The notes below the pieces were generated by a model that was not told the DNA's origin, did no database searches, and saw only the letters and a program-made list of their open reading frames with translations. The translations under genes were made by a program, and so were the position numbers. Source: Tiliqua scincoides (lineage: Eukaryota; Chordata; Lepidosauria; Squamata; Scincidae). From it: 64,000 nt of DNA. Positions 20,873 to 32,639 of this stretch are shown here, piece after piece. Positions within the stretch are counted from its first letter, which is position 1; every line of letters starts with the position of its first letter. The DNA lies in the NCBI RefSeq assembly GCF_035046505.1, contig NC_089826.1:73833754-73897753 (forward strand), written 5' to 3'.

Positions 20873-21526
20873 AATGTATACCCAGAAACCCTGTGTATCT
20901 GTAGGGGGAACAGAGATTTAAAAAAAAAAAAAAATCACTGTAAAAGGAAGTGGAAGCAGTGATTCCTGCCCGCTAAACGAAAGCCATCATTAAAACAATG
21001 CTGTATTCATGAGATACTCCACATTAGCACTGTGGAAAAAGCTTGAATGGCATATGATTGCATGAAACCTGACCCTCCCTTGGCCCAAATTATATACTTA
21101 GGGGAGCAGCTCAAGGGATTGAGAAAGTAATGATGTTTTTAAGCTGCATTTAACAGCCCCAGAAACAGAACAGCATGTAGTTGCAGAAATAGAGGAAGCG
21201 AGAGGACATTTGTTGGAAAGGAAGAGGAAAAAGAAGAACCCATTGCCTCTCCTAAATAAGGCCTCATTAACAAGAAACCGCCTGACCTCTGCCGCGACTC
21301 TGACTTTTTGCCGTAATCAGCTCAAAAAGTTAATTTGCTACATTTGCATGTGATCCTTCCTCTCATCCCGATATTTTCACTCAAATCCTTCATATACACA
21401 CACTGTTTGGGGGAAGAATTAATGGGCATATGGTTTCATTTCCCAGGCTCAGAGAGCAGCATTAGTTCTCTCGCTCATTGGCAAGAATGCATTTATTTGG
21501 AAGCAGCTTCATGATGTAGCAAATAC
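20873..21526. other. Unique sequence, possible conserved non-coding block
   Basis: From about 21000 to 21520 there are no repeats, and there is a mixture of AT-rich motifs such as TAATTTGCTACATTTGCATG (an octamer-like ATTTGCAT). It resembles developmental enhancer DNA. This is inference only. Confidence 0.3.
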
Positions 21527-21534
21527 AGTCCTTG

Positions 21535-21749
21535 CAGTGGCATCACCAGAGGGGGTGCAGAGCACTAAATTTTTCAGGGAGCCTCACATAGGGTGCAAGC
21601 GGCCCCTCTCCCTCCCCATTGGAGGGGGCATTCACCTCCATTTTGTTCCCCCCACCCGGAATGGCTTTGAAGGGGAGGGGCCACTTGCTCACTGTGGTGA
21701 GGCTCCCTGAAAAACTTAGTGCTTTGCACCCCTTCTAGCTATGTCACTG
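21535..21749. mobile_element. Fold-back hAT MITE
   Basis: The arms CAGTGGCATCACCAGAGGGG and its partner ending CTAGCTATGTCACTG are extended inverted repeats that include TCAGGGAGCCTCAC and its complement. Perfect 8-bp duplications AGTCCTTG lie at 21527-21534 and 21750-21757. It is 215 bp long and in the same family as 3053-3270. Confidence 0.95.
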
Positions 21750-21757
21750 AGTCCTTG

Positions 21758-22059
21758 GTCAAAGACAGTCCCAGAATCAAAAATAACATTACTTAGAAGA
21801 GAAAAGAGCAGAAAACATAAGAAAATGGTTTACATTAACACTATTTCCAAGCTAACATCCCACTGGGTGTTCATGGCTGCATTGTTGTTCTGTTCAGTTC
21901 ATGTTAGAAACATCTGTCTCATTAAATGATGTCCAGCCAAAGACCACCACTTCTAGTGTGGCATCTTTAGTGGCAAGCAACAATGCTGCAACGTTACAAC
22001 TTTGTCACACAAAAGACATCAATTTTTGATCCCATGCTACGACATCCTCATGCAGTGTC
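21758..22059. other. Unique sequence
   Basis: Nothing recognisable was seen between the two hAT MITEs. Confidence 0.4.
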
Positions 22060-22067
22060 TTCTAAAT

Positions 22068-22449
22068 CAGTGATTCTCAAATTTACCTGTGCTTCGACCC
22101 ACCTTGTCCTCCAGCACTGTCCTCACACCACCTCTGGAGGTGTGACAGGTCCAGGATGGCCTCCAGAGGCCATCTGGGTCTCACATACCTCTGAACACAA
22201 CTTCTAGTTCCATTTGGGAAACCAGAAGTGACCCGGAAGTCACTTCCAGATGTGTTCTGATGCCCACCAAGGCCTCTGAAGGCTGTTCCAGGCCTGTTGC
22301 ACCCCAGAAGGATCCTCAGGTCACCTTTGTTTGGCTCCAATTTGGACCCAAATGGGGGCAGCACAGACAGGTGGGCCTAACTAGCGACCCATCTGCTCTT
22401 GGGCTATAGCCCACCAAGTGGGTCGTGACCCACAGATTGAGAAGCACTG
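22068..22449. mobile_element. hAT MITE (382 bp)
   Basis: The left end is CAGTGATTCTCAAATTTACC and the right end CAGATTGAGAAGCACTG. Perfect 8-bp duplications TTCTAAAT lie at 22060-22067 and 22450-22457. The inside includes short internal repeats of CCAGAAGTGACCCGGAAGTC type. The overlapping frame at 22083-22364 is incidental. Confidence 0.95.
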
Positions 22450-22457
22450 TTCTAAAT

Positions 22458-22920
22458 CATACACTTGAGGTGCCCTCCAAAGGTGAAGTGGATTTGTGGA
22501 CTCATCTTCAGGAAAAATAAAAGAAGAAGAGGAATGTTTGGACAAGGCAAAAAAATTATTAGAAAATTTTTTGACATGGAAGAGTCAACACATTCCTAGG
22601 CTGCCATGGGGTTTCACCTCCTGTTGTCTTTGAAAAAACAGCAGAGGCAGTTTCCAAGGGAATTTCAAGGCAAGTCAAAAGAGTTTTCATTGAATTAGTG
22701 ATATGTGGCTCATTCCTAATTTTTATGCATGCTTTTTAAGACCACAATTCTGGTTTTCCCTCAAGTGTTGGAAATTACTCTTATGTAATCCAACGAATTA
22801 AAACAGAACAGAGAACCACAATCAGGAGGTGTGGTCTGGAGGTTGAGCTGTTGCCTTGCCTGAAAAAGCTGAGCAGGATCTATCAGGGGAACTATCAGAT
22901 GGGGAACTATCAGGAGATGA
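22458..22920. other. Unique sequence
   Basis: No gene or repeat is recognised. Confidence 0.4.
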
Positions 22921-23450
22921 GCAGCCTGGTCCTATCCTTGGCAGCTCCACTGGGTGCAGCAGCACCAAAATGGCTACCACTGCATCCAGCGGGACTGCCA
23001 GACGTTTTCTTGGGGAGGAAGATTTTCATTCCCTTCCCCCAGGGAAAGCTTCAGGCCCTGCAATGGGGCTACTCAATTCTGTGCCAGCTATTTTGCCGGC
23101 ATAGACTTGAGCGTCTCTATGTTGGGCTTTGCAGCCCAACACTGAGGCTAGGATATGGTGGAGCAGAGTTCCACTGGTCCCACACCCTTCTGGGTTGGTT
23201 CCTCCCAGAGCCCTGCTGGGGAGAGTGGGTGGAGAGTGGGAGTGTGGGTGGAGAGTGGGTGGGTGGGAGTTCCACCCTCTCCCCATCCAAAAATACTCAG
23301 CACTAGCCAGCACTGCAGGGGTGCTGGCAGGCCTTCCATGTGGCACTGAAGTGCAGCTGAGGCCGTGGATGTGCCTTATGGCATGTTTGCGACACCCAGC
23401 ACTAGCACTGGAGCACAATGCTGGCAGTAGGTCCAGTTAGGATTGGGCCC
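22921..23450. mobile_element. CAATCCTA-family repeat, long GC-rich form
   Basis: Left end GCAGCCTGGTCCTATCCTTG, right end AGTTAGGATTGGGCCC. It has the family blocks TTCATTCCCTTCCCCCAGGG and GCCTTATGGCATGTTTGCGA. A short GAGTGGGTGGAGAGTGGG tandem lies at about 23221-23272. Four overlapping frames are explained by this repeat. Confidence 0.75.
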
Positions 23451-23451
23451 T

Positions 23452-23728
23452 GAAGCCACTGGTGGATCTTCATGGAAGATTGTGAAGGAATGAGGAGTCC
23501 ACAGCCAACATCTTGAGAAACAGCCTGAGGCTTGATTTGCAGCTACTTGCGAAAGCTTGAAAGCAAAAAAGATGGCAAGCCAGGATGATGACTGCAGTAT
23601 GAATGAGAAACATCTGGAAAAATGAGGCTCTCCTGTAAAAACCCCATTAAAAAATGAGGTTTATAGTCAGCCTACCGATATGAACTGCCTTGAATCTATA
23701 TGAATGGGGATATATAAATACTGTGATA
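23452..23728 (+). mobile_element. Old Sauria-type SINE remnant
   Basis: The 3' half aligns by eye with the two clear Sauria-type SINEs: TGTAAAAACCCCATTAAAAA, the GCCTACCGATATGAACTGCC segment and GGGATATATAAATACTGTG. The tRNA head is not recognisable. Confidence 0.5.
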
Positions 23729-23835
23729 GATCAATTGATCTAACCACTAGGCAGCCACTGCTTAGTTAGAGCACTGCAAGCAGAGTCACTTCATTCTCAG
23801 AGCCACAGGTGCTCACCTCCAAGTGTTGCCAGCGT

Positions 23836-24065
23836 GTATTTATTTTTTCACCTTTTTATACCGCCCTTCCTCCAAAGAGCTCAGGGTGGTATTCACAGCT
23901 GCTCCCCTCCTTCTTGTCCTCACAACAACCCTGTGAGGTAGGTGAGGCTGAGAGAAAGTGATTGGCCCAAGGTCACCCAGGAAGTTTCATGGCTGAGGGG
24001 GGATTTGAACCCGGATGTTCCAGACCTAAGTCCACCTCCCAAACCACTACGCCACCCTGGCTCCC
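23836..24065 (-). mobile_element. MIR-like CORE-SINE, full-length
   Basis: On the minus strand a tRNA-like head (GGTTCAAATCC-type B box, complement of GGGGATTTGAACCCGG) is followed by the CORE-like segment TGGGTGACCTTGGGCC, the complement of CCTCACAACAACCCTGTGAG, and a tail containing GGCGGTATAAAAAGGTG. This order matches MIR-type CORE-SINEs. It is the best copy of five in the window. Confidence 0.85.
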
Positions 24066-25180
24066 AAATGTGATATGTATTGACATATCACAGCTGCCTT
24101 GAACTACATCATAAGAATTTAAGCATGCATGGCTATTTTTTTTGTTTATCTTTAGTCTTTTAAATTCAGCTTCTTCTCTCCCTTGCATATGCCACTTTGA
24201 ACTCATTCTGCCCTGTACAGATTCAAAGGCAAGCCAAGGTTGTAGACTGTGCTGCTGATGGAGGTGTAAAGGCTCCCAAGTGGAACAGGAAGGGGGACTT
24301 GCTTTGAATATGTTGGCAGGATGAGGCCCCGAGAGACTGAAAACAAGTAAGATGGTATTGATAGATTCCGAAGGAAACCCCTCCCTGGGGCTTTGAATGT
24401 TTCTAAATGGCATTTTAGCGATTATCACCTGGGAGGTATTTTCAGGCATACAGATTAAAATCAATATAGAAAGCCGAATCAAAATTAGAAATATGGCTTT
24501 GGAAGAAGGAGAACATTTTTAAAACATTGATAAAATGTCACCACCAATTAATGTCAACTACAGGCTTTAACAAAGTTATGGTGACCTTATCTCTAATTGC
24601 GTAGGTCGGATAAACCCCTCTATGCACCATTTACCAAGTCACTAATAACAGAACAAGAGAACTTAATGCTTTTGTGACAATCCAGAGACCTCATTTTCTT
24701 TTAAGGAAAACTTTTCGGATTAGGGAAATTGAGGCTGAGAAGAGGTCTTAAAAATATGCAAGCCTGGCTTGACTTCTGTAGTTATTGTCCTTGGGACTTA
24801 CCCCTGCCGGGCTTGGAGGACAGGTTGGAGCTCCTGCCAGATACACCGCAAAACCCAATTAGGACAATAATCTCCATTCTGTGTGCCAGGGCACATCGCT
24901 GTGCCACAAGGGAACTGTCAATGTGTCACGCGAATTGAATTAATGTGCCCTTCTACACTTGCAAGGAGCACTTTCGTAATCAGAGAGCAGGGTCAAATAG
25001 AAACCAAATTAGTCATCGTTTTCAGTTATGGAATGGATTTGACAATGATTCCCATTTTGTGTCAAAGACTGAAATTGTATTAAGGACTGCTGTTTGTTGT
25101 ATAGGGCCACAACCATATAGGAAGGGGACCTTATCCTATGCTTTTCTCCTTCAACAGTTCCTAGATATATGAAATCAGCA
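24066..25180. other. Unique sequence, possible conserved non-coding block
   Basis: About 24540-25090 is repeat-free and of balanced composition, and frames there are short. It includes the homeodomain-like motifs TAATTGCG and AATTAATG. The long minus-strand frame at 23973-24482 begins inside a SINE and is not supported as a gene. Confidence 0.3.
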
Positions 25181-26300
25181 GCAGACCTCCCGTTCACTGA
25201 ACAGGGCAAATGCCCCAGGTGCCAAACCTGTGCACCCCGAGGACCGCACAGGAAATCTTTCTGATTTGAGAGAAACACAGTTTAAGACCATGGGGGAGCC
25301 TCAGATGGCTTCTCTGGTTGGTCCCGGAGCTGCGCAAGGCTCCATTTCACTCCAGGTGAGTGGGAAGGGGCGACCGTGCAGGGGGCGGCTTCACGGACCT
25401 TTGCTAGCAATTTTGCTAGCTCAAGTCCAAGGAGAGGAAGAGGAAGTCCAAGGAGAAAGTCCAAGGAGAGGCTGTTGCTGGAGGGGATAGGGTCTTGCAC
25501 ATGACTTCAGCACTGGATCCACCCCCTTCCACAGCCTCTCTTCCCCGTTATGCTCCCTTCATGCCCCCACCGTTTGACCCCCTCCTCACACTTACCCCCT
25601 CCCATCACTACCTTATTTGCTCGGGCTGGTGTCAGCAGCTCTGGTGACAGTCCTGGAGCACTTCATGCCCTCACGTGGCACCACTCCTCATGTAGCACCA
25701 CTCCTTAAATCGCTGCCAACAGAGCGCTGTGCACTCTGCCGGCAGCAATTTTGCAACAGCAGAAGTCCTGGGCCATGGGCAACACTCCCCAAATATAAAC
25801 CATCTGTAAACATTATGCTTGAGTGGCGTTCCTGCTATATAGTGTTTCATTCCCCAAATGCATGGGCCACACATTTGAATAAATAAATATACCAGAACCC
25901 CCATGCATTGGAAGGAACCATAATGCTGAGGTTCAACCTAGCTTAGAGAAATTGAAGGCTTGGTAGCCATCCGTTTTCCAAGCCATGCCATTGCTCCCTT
26001 GCATAGTTCTCTCCTACATTTTTAGCATATGCAGTTCTCTACCCATCTTATCCAACGATTTTAAGATTGTAATAGATCTATGAGATAGTTGGGGAATCCA
26101 GCAAAAAACTGTGGTTGTGTAGTCCATGGTAACTTTTTTCCCACAATGGAAGGAGAAAAAACAGATGAGGCAGTTCACTTGACTGGACTGTTCCTATTGA
26201 AGCTCAAGTGGTCCCATAATTTTGTGGGTTGCACAATATCTCCCCCAAGGATCCATTTGCCCAGAACAAAAGAGTAAGCTATTCCTTCCAACCCCCACTA
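25181..26300. other. Unassigned sequence, partly GC-rich
   Basis: 25190-25620 is GC-rich with an imperfect AGGAGAGGAAGTCCAAGG repeat at about 25430-25470. The rest is ordinary unique DNA. No gene or transposon is recognised. Confidence 0.35.
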
Positions 26301-27387
26301 AAATCATTTGCAAGCAAATAGCATTTCCACTTGGTCTAAACATTGATCTTTGTGCTTGTGGTCTTTAAAACTCCCTCTCACTGTATTTACTTATTTCTGC
26401 AACCCATTGAAGCCAATCTTCAGTTGTCGGGACTCATAAAATTCTTAACATTATAGAAAGTGACATAGAAAATAGGAACAATTTGCAATCCTGACCTCTG
26501 ATCTTTACAAGGAATGGAAGATTCTTTTTTTCCCCTTCCCTGGAATGGTAATAGTTTTACTAGCAAATGGAAACAATTTATTTTATTAGAACAACATTGG
26601 CAAACAGTCTGGTGCTGTTAATTCAGCCCTAGAGTGCTATAGCTACTCGATCTCGCTGACCCCAAACTTGTTAGCAATCCCACACCAGCACTGGTTTCTT
26701 CTCTTTCTGAGGTCATTGCACCTACATTCGGTTTTTATCTCTAGCAATAAGGTACATTAAAAATAATCGTGTGCATTGGAAAGAGAACCGCTGAGATGAA
26801 ATCCAAAGGATTAAATTGCCCATAGTTAAACTAAATAATTAGCTGTGTACTTCGTAATCAGACTTCAGAGGTAGAGTAATTTGGCCATTATGTTATTACT
26901 AAGGGGATGGGGGAATGTTATGAAAAAAAAAAAAAAAGATTAAAACCTCTGAATGACCTCATTTGCATGTAATTTTTTGTAGAATATCCAAATAACCTCT
27001 AATGATCTTTGGACTGTATAAACATATTTCTTATCATTGACAGCTAGGTGTAACTTGACCTGATACACCAGAGCTTTGCTCTTGAACTTCTCACTCAATG
27101 TACATATTTATGTAATGCTGGAAAAATGCTGTCCAGCTCTATTTACATTTGACACTAACAACCCAATATCCTCCCCCTGCATCGCTGGCGCAGTTGCATC
27201 GAAAAGGCGCATGTTGTATCAAGCCAGGAGGGCTGGAGGCTTCAGAAGGGATTTAATTTCCCTTTTGGCTTCCACAATCAATGGCTGTATACAAAGAATT
27301 CTGTACAGCTCTGCACCTTTATTGAAAATTAAATGCAGTTGTTTTGGGGTCCCCAAACTTCTTTGAGTTTTCTTTTGTTTTGGAGCA
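26301..27387. other. Unique AT-rich sequence, possible conserved block
   Basis: 26580-27080 is repeat-free apart from an A-run at 26922-26936, and has ATTTGCATGTAATTTTTTG and similar AT-rich motifs. It resembles conserved regulatory DNA. No gene is supported. Confidence 0.3.
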
Positions 27388-27468
27388 TACGCCTTTGCAT
27401 GCCTACTCAGAAGTAAGTCTCATTGTATTCAGCGGGGCTTACTCCCAGGAAAGTGCTATAGGCTTGAA
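27388..27468. repeat. Short palindromic element
   Basis: It has the halves ACTCAGAAGTAAGTCTCATT and GGGGCTTACTCCCAGGAAAG in palindromic arrangement. Confidence 0.85.
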
Positions 27469-28579
27469 GACTAAGTTCACTGCATGGAAATCCAACTAGC
27501 AGCACTGGCTCCCACTGTTGCCTGGGGTGGGTGCTGCATGCACTTTCCCAGAGTGACGTACAGCACCTGGAAGTGGTTTGGCAGTGACATTACACCACTT
27601 CCAGGATGGTCATTTCTGGCTATTAGGAGCATCAGGAAGGGAGAGAAGGCCCATTTCCACCAAACGTGGAATGGGCTTCCACTTGGCAGGGGCTTGGGTG
27701 GCACACCTGTCACTCCCCCAGGGCATGTCACCCAGAGCATATCACCCCAGCCCCCTGCTTGCTACACTACCGCTCTTAGCAGCTGTTCCTCCCTCCTGCC
27801 TATGCTCCTGAGTATGTTAACATGGGGAAGCACAGATGTTTCTGTCTCTCAGACTACAAGTCCTAGTTTAACCGCTGCACAAGCACAATCTCTTTCTTCT
27901 AGAGAAGGGCCTGGGCCAGCAACTCTCTTCAGAATGTGCTTTAGTGCTTTAACATTGCTTTGGATCACCTCCAACAAATCTCACAAGATGTGGGTAACAG
28001 GTACATAGATCAGAGAAATCAGTTTCCATCAATATCTTCAAGCATGATCAACAATTTAACCTCAGATTTCTTGTCCACTTGGTAATGGGTCCCCCTGGAC
28101 CTTTCTAGACCTTTCTAGATCTTCTAGCAAAGTGGAATCAGTAGTCTGGAAGTGCTAGATATGAGGCGACAGTTTGGCAGGGACCCAGATTAGACCTTCC
28201 ATTGGCTGCACTAGTCTCCAGTTGGATACAATTTCTCTACATGTCCGATGTTTCTTTGAAACCAGTGGTTTCTCTTTCAGAGGCCTCCCACATTTGTTCC
28301 CATTTCTCTCTGATTTACCTTGGCCTCTCTCATCCCCTTTACTAAGAGGAAAGTTTCCTAGTGTCCCTAATGTCAAAATTTCAATGGCAAGCTGCTCAAT
28401 AGAGGAGCTGAAATTCATTGCTTATGGGCAAAGGAAAAAGCAACACAGCAGACACACTAGTTTAATTAACAATCATTTCCTCTTCCTAGAGAACTGTGTA
28501 AACGGATGAGAAACTGCTAATAGAAAGCTCCTGTAGTCACAGAATTCTTTAAGGGAAGGGATGACAGTTGAAGACAGAT
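27469..28579. other. Unique sequence
   Basis: 27480-27810 is moderately GC-rich and contains overlapping frames on both strands, typical of GC content. 27811-28579 is ordinary. CTTTCTAGACCTTTCTAGAT at about 28100 is a small tandem repeat. No gene is supported. Confidence 0.35.
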
Positions 28580-29805
28580 GCAGATTGGTGGTATAGTGCT
28601 TGTCTTCGATGGCTCCACATCAGACCCCTTTGACATCTGAAGCGGAGTGAAGCAGGGCTGTGTTCTTGCACCAACCTTGTTTGGGATTTTCTTCGCTGTC
28701 CTGCTGGAGCATGCCTTTGGAATTACAACTGCATCTCCAGACCAGATCAGACGGAAAGCTCTTTAACCTCTCCAGACTGAGAGCAAAGTCCAAAGTCCAG
28801 CTGAAATGTCTGCGTGACTTCCTCTTTGCCGACAACGCAGCTGTCACTACCCACTCTGCCAAAGATCTCCAGCAGCTCATGGATCGTTTTAGCAAGGCCT
28901 GCCAAGATTTTGGACTGACAATCAGCCTGAAGAAAACACAGGTCATGGTTCAGGATGTGGACTCACCTCCCTGCATTACAATCTCTGCGCATGAACTGGA
29001 GGTTGTCCATGACTTTGTGTACCTTGGCCCAACGATCTCCAACACTCTTTCTCTCGATACCGAGCTAAACAAATGCATCGGTAAAGCAGCGACCACGTTT
29101 TCCAGACTCACAAAGAGAATCTGGTCCAACAAGAAGCCGACGGAACATACCAAGATCCAGGTCTACAGAGCTTGCGTGCTGAGTACATTCTGTACTGCAG
29201 TGAGTCATGGACTCTTCGCTCACAACAGGAGAGGAAACTGAACGCATTCCACATGCGCTGCCTCCGACGCATCCTCGGCATCACCTGGCAGGACAAAGTT
29301 CCAAACAACACAGTCCTGGAATGAGCTGGAATCCCTAGCATGTATGCACTGCTGAAACAGAGACGCCTACGTTGGCTTGGTCATGTTGTGAGAATGGATG
29401 ATGGCCGGATCCCAAAAGATCTCCTCTATGGAGAACTCATGCAAGGAAAGTGCCCTACAGGTAGACCACAGCTGTGATACAAGGACATCTGCAAGAGGGA
29501 TCTGAAGGCCTTAGGAGTGGACCTCAACAGGTGGGAAACCCTGGCCTCTGAGCAGCCCGCTTGGAGGCAGGCTGTGCAGCATGGCCTTTCCCAATTTGAA
29601 GAGACACTTGGCCAACAGTCTGAGTCAAAGAGGCAAAGAAGGAAGCCCCACAGCCAGGGAGACAGACCAGGGACACACTACACTTGTTCCCAGTGTGGAA
29701 GGGATTGTCACTCCCGAATCAGCCTTTTCAGTCACACTAGACACTGTTCCAGAACCACCATCCAGAGCATGATACCATAGTCTTCCAAGACTGAAGGTTG
29801 CCAAC
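28580..29805 (+). pseudogene. Broken LINE: reverse transcriptase C-terminal half
   Basis: This is a 5'-truncated non-LTR retrotransposon. Translation gives the reverse-transcriptase block SGVKQGCVLAPTLFGIFFAV, then a palm motif FADN at 28825-28836 where FADD is expected, so one catalytic aspartate is lost. It continues with LTISLKKTQVM, VYLGPTIS and the downstream region CLRRILGITWQDKVPNN and RRLRWLGHVVRMDDG. Near the end is a cysteine-histidine finger (CSQCGRDCHSRISLFSH, 29691 onward). Several stops (for example before SGVKQG) and a frameshift near 29190 break it. The 3' tail with AAGACTGAAGGTTGCC equals the tail of the 5S-derived SINEs. The clade is uncertain: it is RTE/Nimb-like by memory. 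Confidence 0.92.
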
Positions 29806-29998
29806 AGCCCACAAAGCACTTTATGATGGCACAGTGACTGTAACAATGTGTCCTGGACAACTGTGTCATGGTCAAACCCGTCCCAGTATTAAACATTTGC
29901 ATCTTTGACATTTGTGTCCCAATATATGTATATTTATTTTTTGAAATGCAAAGATAGGATTACACTTAGGGTTCGGATAAGAGGCTTAGGATATATAA

Positions 29999-30320
29999 CA
30001 GGGTGGTCAAATTGTGGTTCACAAGTAACATGCTATTCTTTGTCATATAATGTGTGGCATGCAGAAATATGTTGGCTGAGCTCCTTTTTGCATCATGATG
30101 AATATAAAAGGCAAATAAAAATATTAAATTTTCAATAAGTAAAAAATTTATAATCATTTACCAGGTATAAACTGAGAGTCCACTGGATTAAAACATAATT
30201 TAAACGTTTGTGGTGAGTAAATGAATTTAAGAATTTGAATGCTTCTTAAATATTATGGATCTCAAGTATCTGAGGTTTATCATATGAGGCTCTTACATTA
30301 AGGAAGTTTGGCCATCCCTG
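29999..30320. mobile_element. hAT MITE (322 bp)
   Basis: Left end CAGGGTGGTCAAATTGTGG, right end GGAAGTTTGGCCATCCCTG. The flanks ATATATAA and GTACATAA match at 6 of 8 positions. The inside shares GTTGGCTGAGCTCCTTTTTG with the truncated copy at 61221-61558. Confidence 0.85.
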
Positions 30321-30328
30321 GTACATAA

Positions 30329-31398
30329 TATGGGGTCTATTGCCCAGTTATCATTTGTATGTTGCCCCATTATAGTGGAATGCAAATGGTTGGGACACCC
30401 AAAAAAACAAAAAAAAAAACAAAACAGATGTGAATATTCATGGATACCAACAACCAGGATGCCTTTGACCAGGTCCAAATTATCCAGGACGTAAATATTG
30501 CAGTACAAGAAAGTGGATGGGTGGTATGGATGAGCTGCAATCATCTGAACAGGATCATGTGCTCAGTGTAGAGATGTGGCGACAGGAATGAAAGCCACAT
30601 GTATCAGGGTCACTGTTCATTCATTTCATTGAATTCTGGCTGTCACAGAAAAGGGAACTGGATGAAAAAGCTAAACGCTTCTTTATAAGAACTTTTTTTT
30701 AAAGGGCCCAACATGCTTAAACCCGGATTCTTACGAAATACTTAATATTCTAAAAATTAGAATCCTCCTTGTGACAGTGTCTGACCTTTGAGCTTATCTA
30801 TTCCTAAAATATGGTGTGCCTATCAACCTAAGCCTTAATCACTTTCTCATTTCAGATATTGAAAGAAAGATTCCAATAAAATAAAGTAAAGGTCATCTTT
30901 CTTTGAAATATAGATTATTCACCTGTAATTTTAAGAAAGGGGAGATAGGAGCAAATGGGGGGGGGGGAGTCTGTTTCTCTCCCGTGCTCTCTCTCTCTCT
31001 CCTCTGCACAGTTTCAAAGTACTGAGTCAGCAGTGGTGAGGATTAAAGATAATTATGCAGAACTCCCAAGGACTGCAAGAAAAGGCTGCAACAGATCAGA
31101 AATGCAATTGAGTTCCCAAGATTCATGATCCATCTTCGACAGCAAAAATGGAAATGCTCGGCTTCTCTTCTGCTTTCTTTTTGAACTCCTGTTTAAATTA
31201 AAGTTGGGGTAAAATGGCAACAGAAGTGGCAAGAGATAAGTAGGTTCTGAGTAATCCTTTGGAAACTAGTTTAAATGAAGGTGAACAGGTCTTCCCCTGG
31301 CTTGATTGCAGGTGAAAAGCCTCAAGCAAATGATCATCGGTTCATTTTCAGGCTGTTACATTTCACATTACATTTTAAAAGATGTGGATACATGTAAC
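30329..31398. other. Unique sequence
   Basis: An A-rich run at 30400-30425 and a CT tract near 30985-31002 occur. Otherwise this is unremarkable unique DNA. Confidence 0.4.
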
Positions 31399-31493
31399 TA
31401 CGGCTGCAATCTTCTATGGTCTTGCCTAGAAGTAAGCCCCATAGAAGACAGTGGAACTGACTTCTGAGCAAACGTACATAGAATTTAAACTGT
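31399..31493. repeat. Short palindromic element
   Basis: It starts GGCTGCAATCTTCTATGG and contains AGAAGTAAGCCCCATAGAAG and GGAACTGACTTCTGAGC. It is diverged at the right end. Confidence 0.7.
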
Positions 31494-31571
31494 AATTTAA
31501 CAACCCAATCTAGAGACATGCCACACAGGTTTTAGCAGAGATCTATATACTATATATAGAGTATATACTAT

Positions 31572-31606
31572 AACAGTTATCTACTGTATATATATAGATA
31601 ACTGTT
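31572..31606. other. AT-rich perfect hairpin
   Basis: AACAGTTATCTA (31572-31583) and TAGATAACTGTT (31595-31606) are exact complements around an 11-base TA-rich loop. The neighbouring CTATATACTATATATAGAG is also self-complementary. Such AT palindromes can extrude cruciforms. Confidence 0.8.
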
Positions 31607-31649
31607 GACTTACCACTGTGGTGTCTAGACATATCTGTACATCACACAG

Positions 31650-32202
31650 GACACAATCCTAACCTTGTGTTAGGCTAGTGCAAGTCCTTTGTGCCAGCCC
31701 AGGAGGGTTGCAAACATGCCATAAAGCACCTTAGTGCCTCCTCATGTGTCAGCTGGGCCAGTGAAGGGATGCACACCGGCCCACAGAAGCTGCATTCAAC
31801 CTCTATGCTGGCCTGGGGAGGGAAGGTTGAGTCAGCCCAGCTTGGCCAAAGCAGGGGTCTGGGGAGGGCAGGGGGGAGGTGGGGAGGAGGCGGGAGGGAG
31901 GCATTCTGGGGCAGGGGGGCAGATAGTATTCTGGGGGCAGGTGGGCAGGGAGCGGGAGGCAGGGCTGGAACCCAGCAGTTATGCCGGATCCCAACCCCAT
32001 TCCCTGAACAGCACAGTTCCCGTTCTCCTCGAACTCACCTCACCTCCTGAGGTGGCATAGGTCCAAGGGGCTGTGGTGGCTTACCTGGGGATAAGGGAAG
32101 AGTCTGACCTTGCCACCGGCTGAGCCAATTCTGGCCCCAGTCTTGCACTGGATACAGTGCAGGCCTCCTGACCTGCCTGTTCCACTGCAAGATAGGATTG
32201 CT
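31650..32202. mobile_element. CAATCCTA-family repeat, long GC-rich form
   Basis: The left end CACAATCCTAACCTTGTG and right end AAGATAGGATTGCTCTG enclose a G-rich central part (31855-31950). Blocks CATGCCATAAAGCAC and CCGGATCCCAACCCC are shared with other long copies. Frames in both directions are incidental. Confidence 0.65.
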
Positions 32203-32277
32203 CTGACAAAGACATTGGAAATTACTTGTTCAAGAAAGGTGAAACTTTCTTTGCGCAGCCAAATGTTGGACACTAAC

Positions 32278-32630
32278 AGCCCAATCCTATTCGTTCTCCT
32301 GGTGCAACTCCAAGAAGAGAAGGGGTGTGTGATGGGAAGTAAATTACAGTTTCTGAGGTCAAACCCCACCTGAAGATGAGAATCTTAGCACCTAATTAAG
32401 GACATGGGGGGGGGAAGAGATGTTTCTTCATAGATCAAGGTGGGTGGGAGGGCCCCTTTTGCTGCATTTTCCATGTAACAATAGTAAGCCCAGTCACCTT
32501 CTCCCTGCCACGGAGATGGCAGAGAAACTGCCACACGACCATGGGGGGAAACGTTCTCCTGATCCCATGGTAGCTACGCTACTGGGGCAAGGGAACATTT
32601 GTTGCAACTTGCACAAGCTTCCAAAATTTG
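32278..32630. mobile_element. Possible partial CAATCCTA-family repeat
   Basis: It starts CAGCCCAATCCTATTCGTTC and has GGGGCAAGGGAACATTTGTT near 32590, as in related copies. The right end was not found. Confidence 0.45.
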
Positions 32631-32639
32631 AAACAATCT

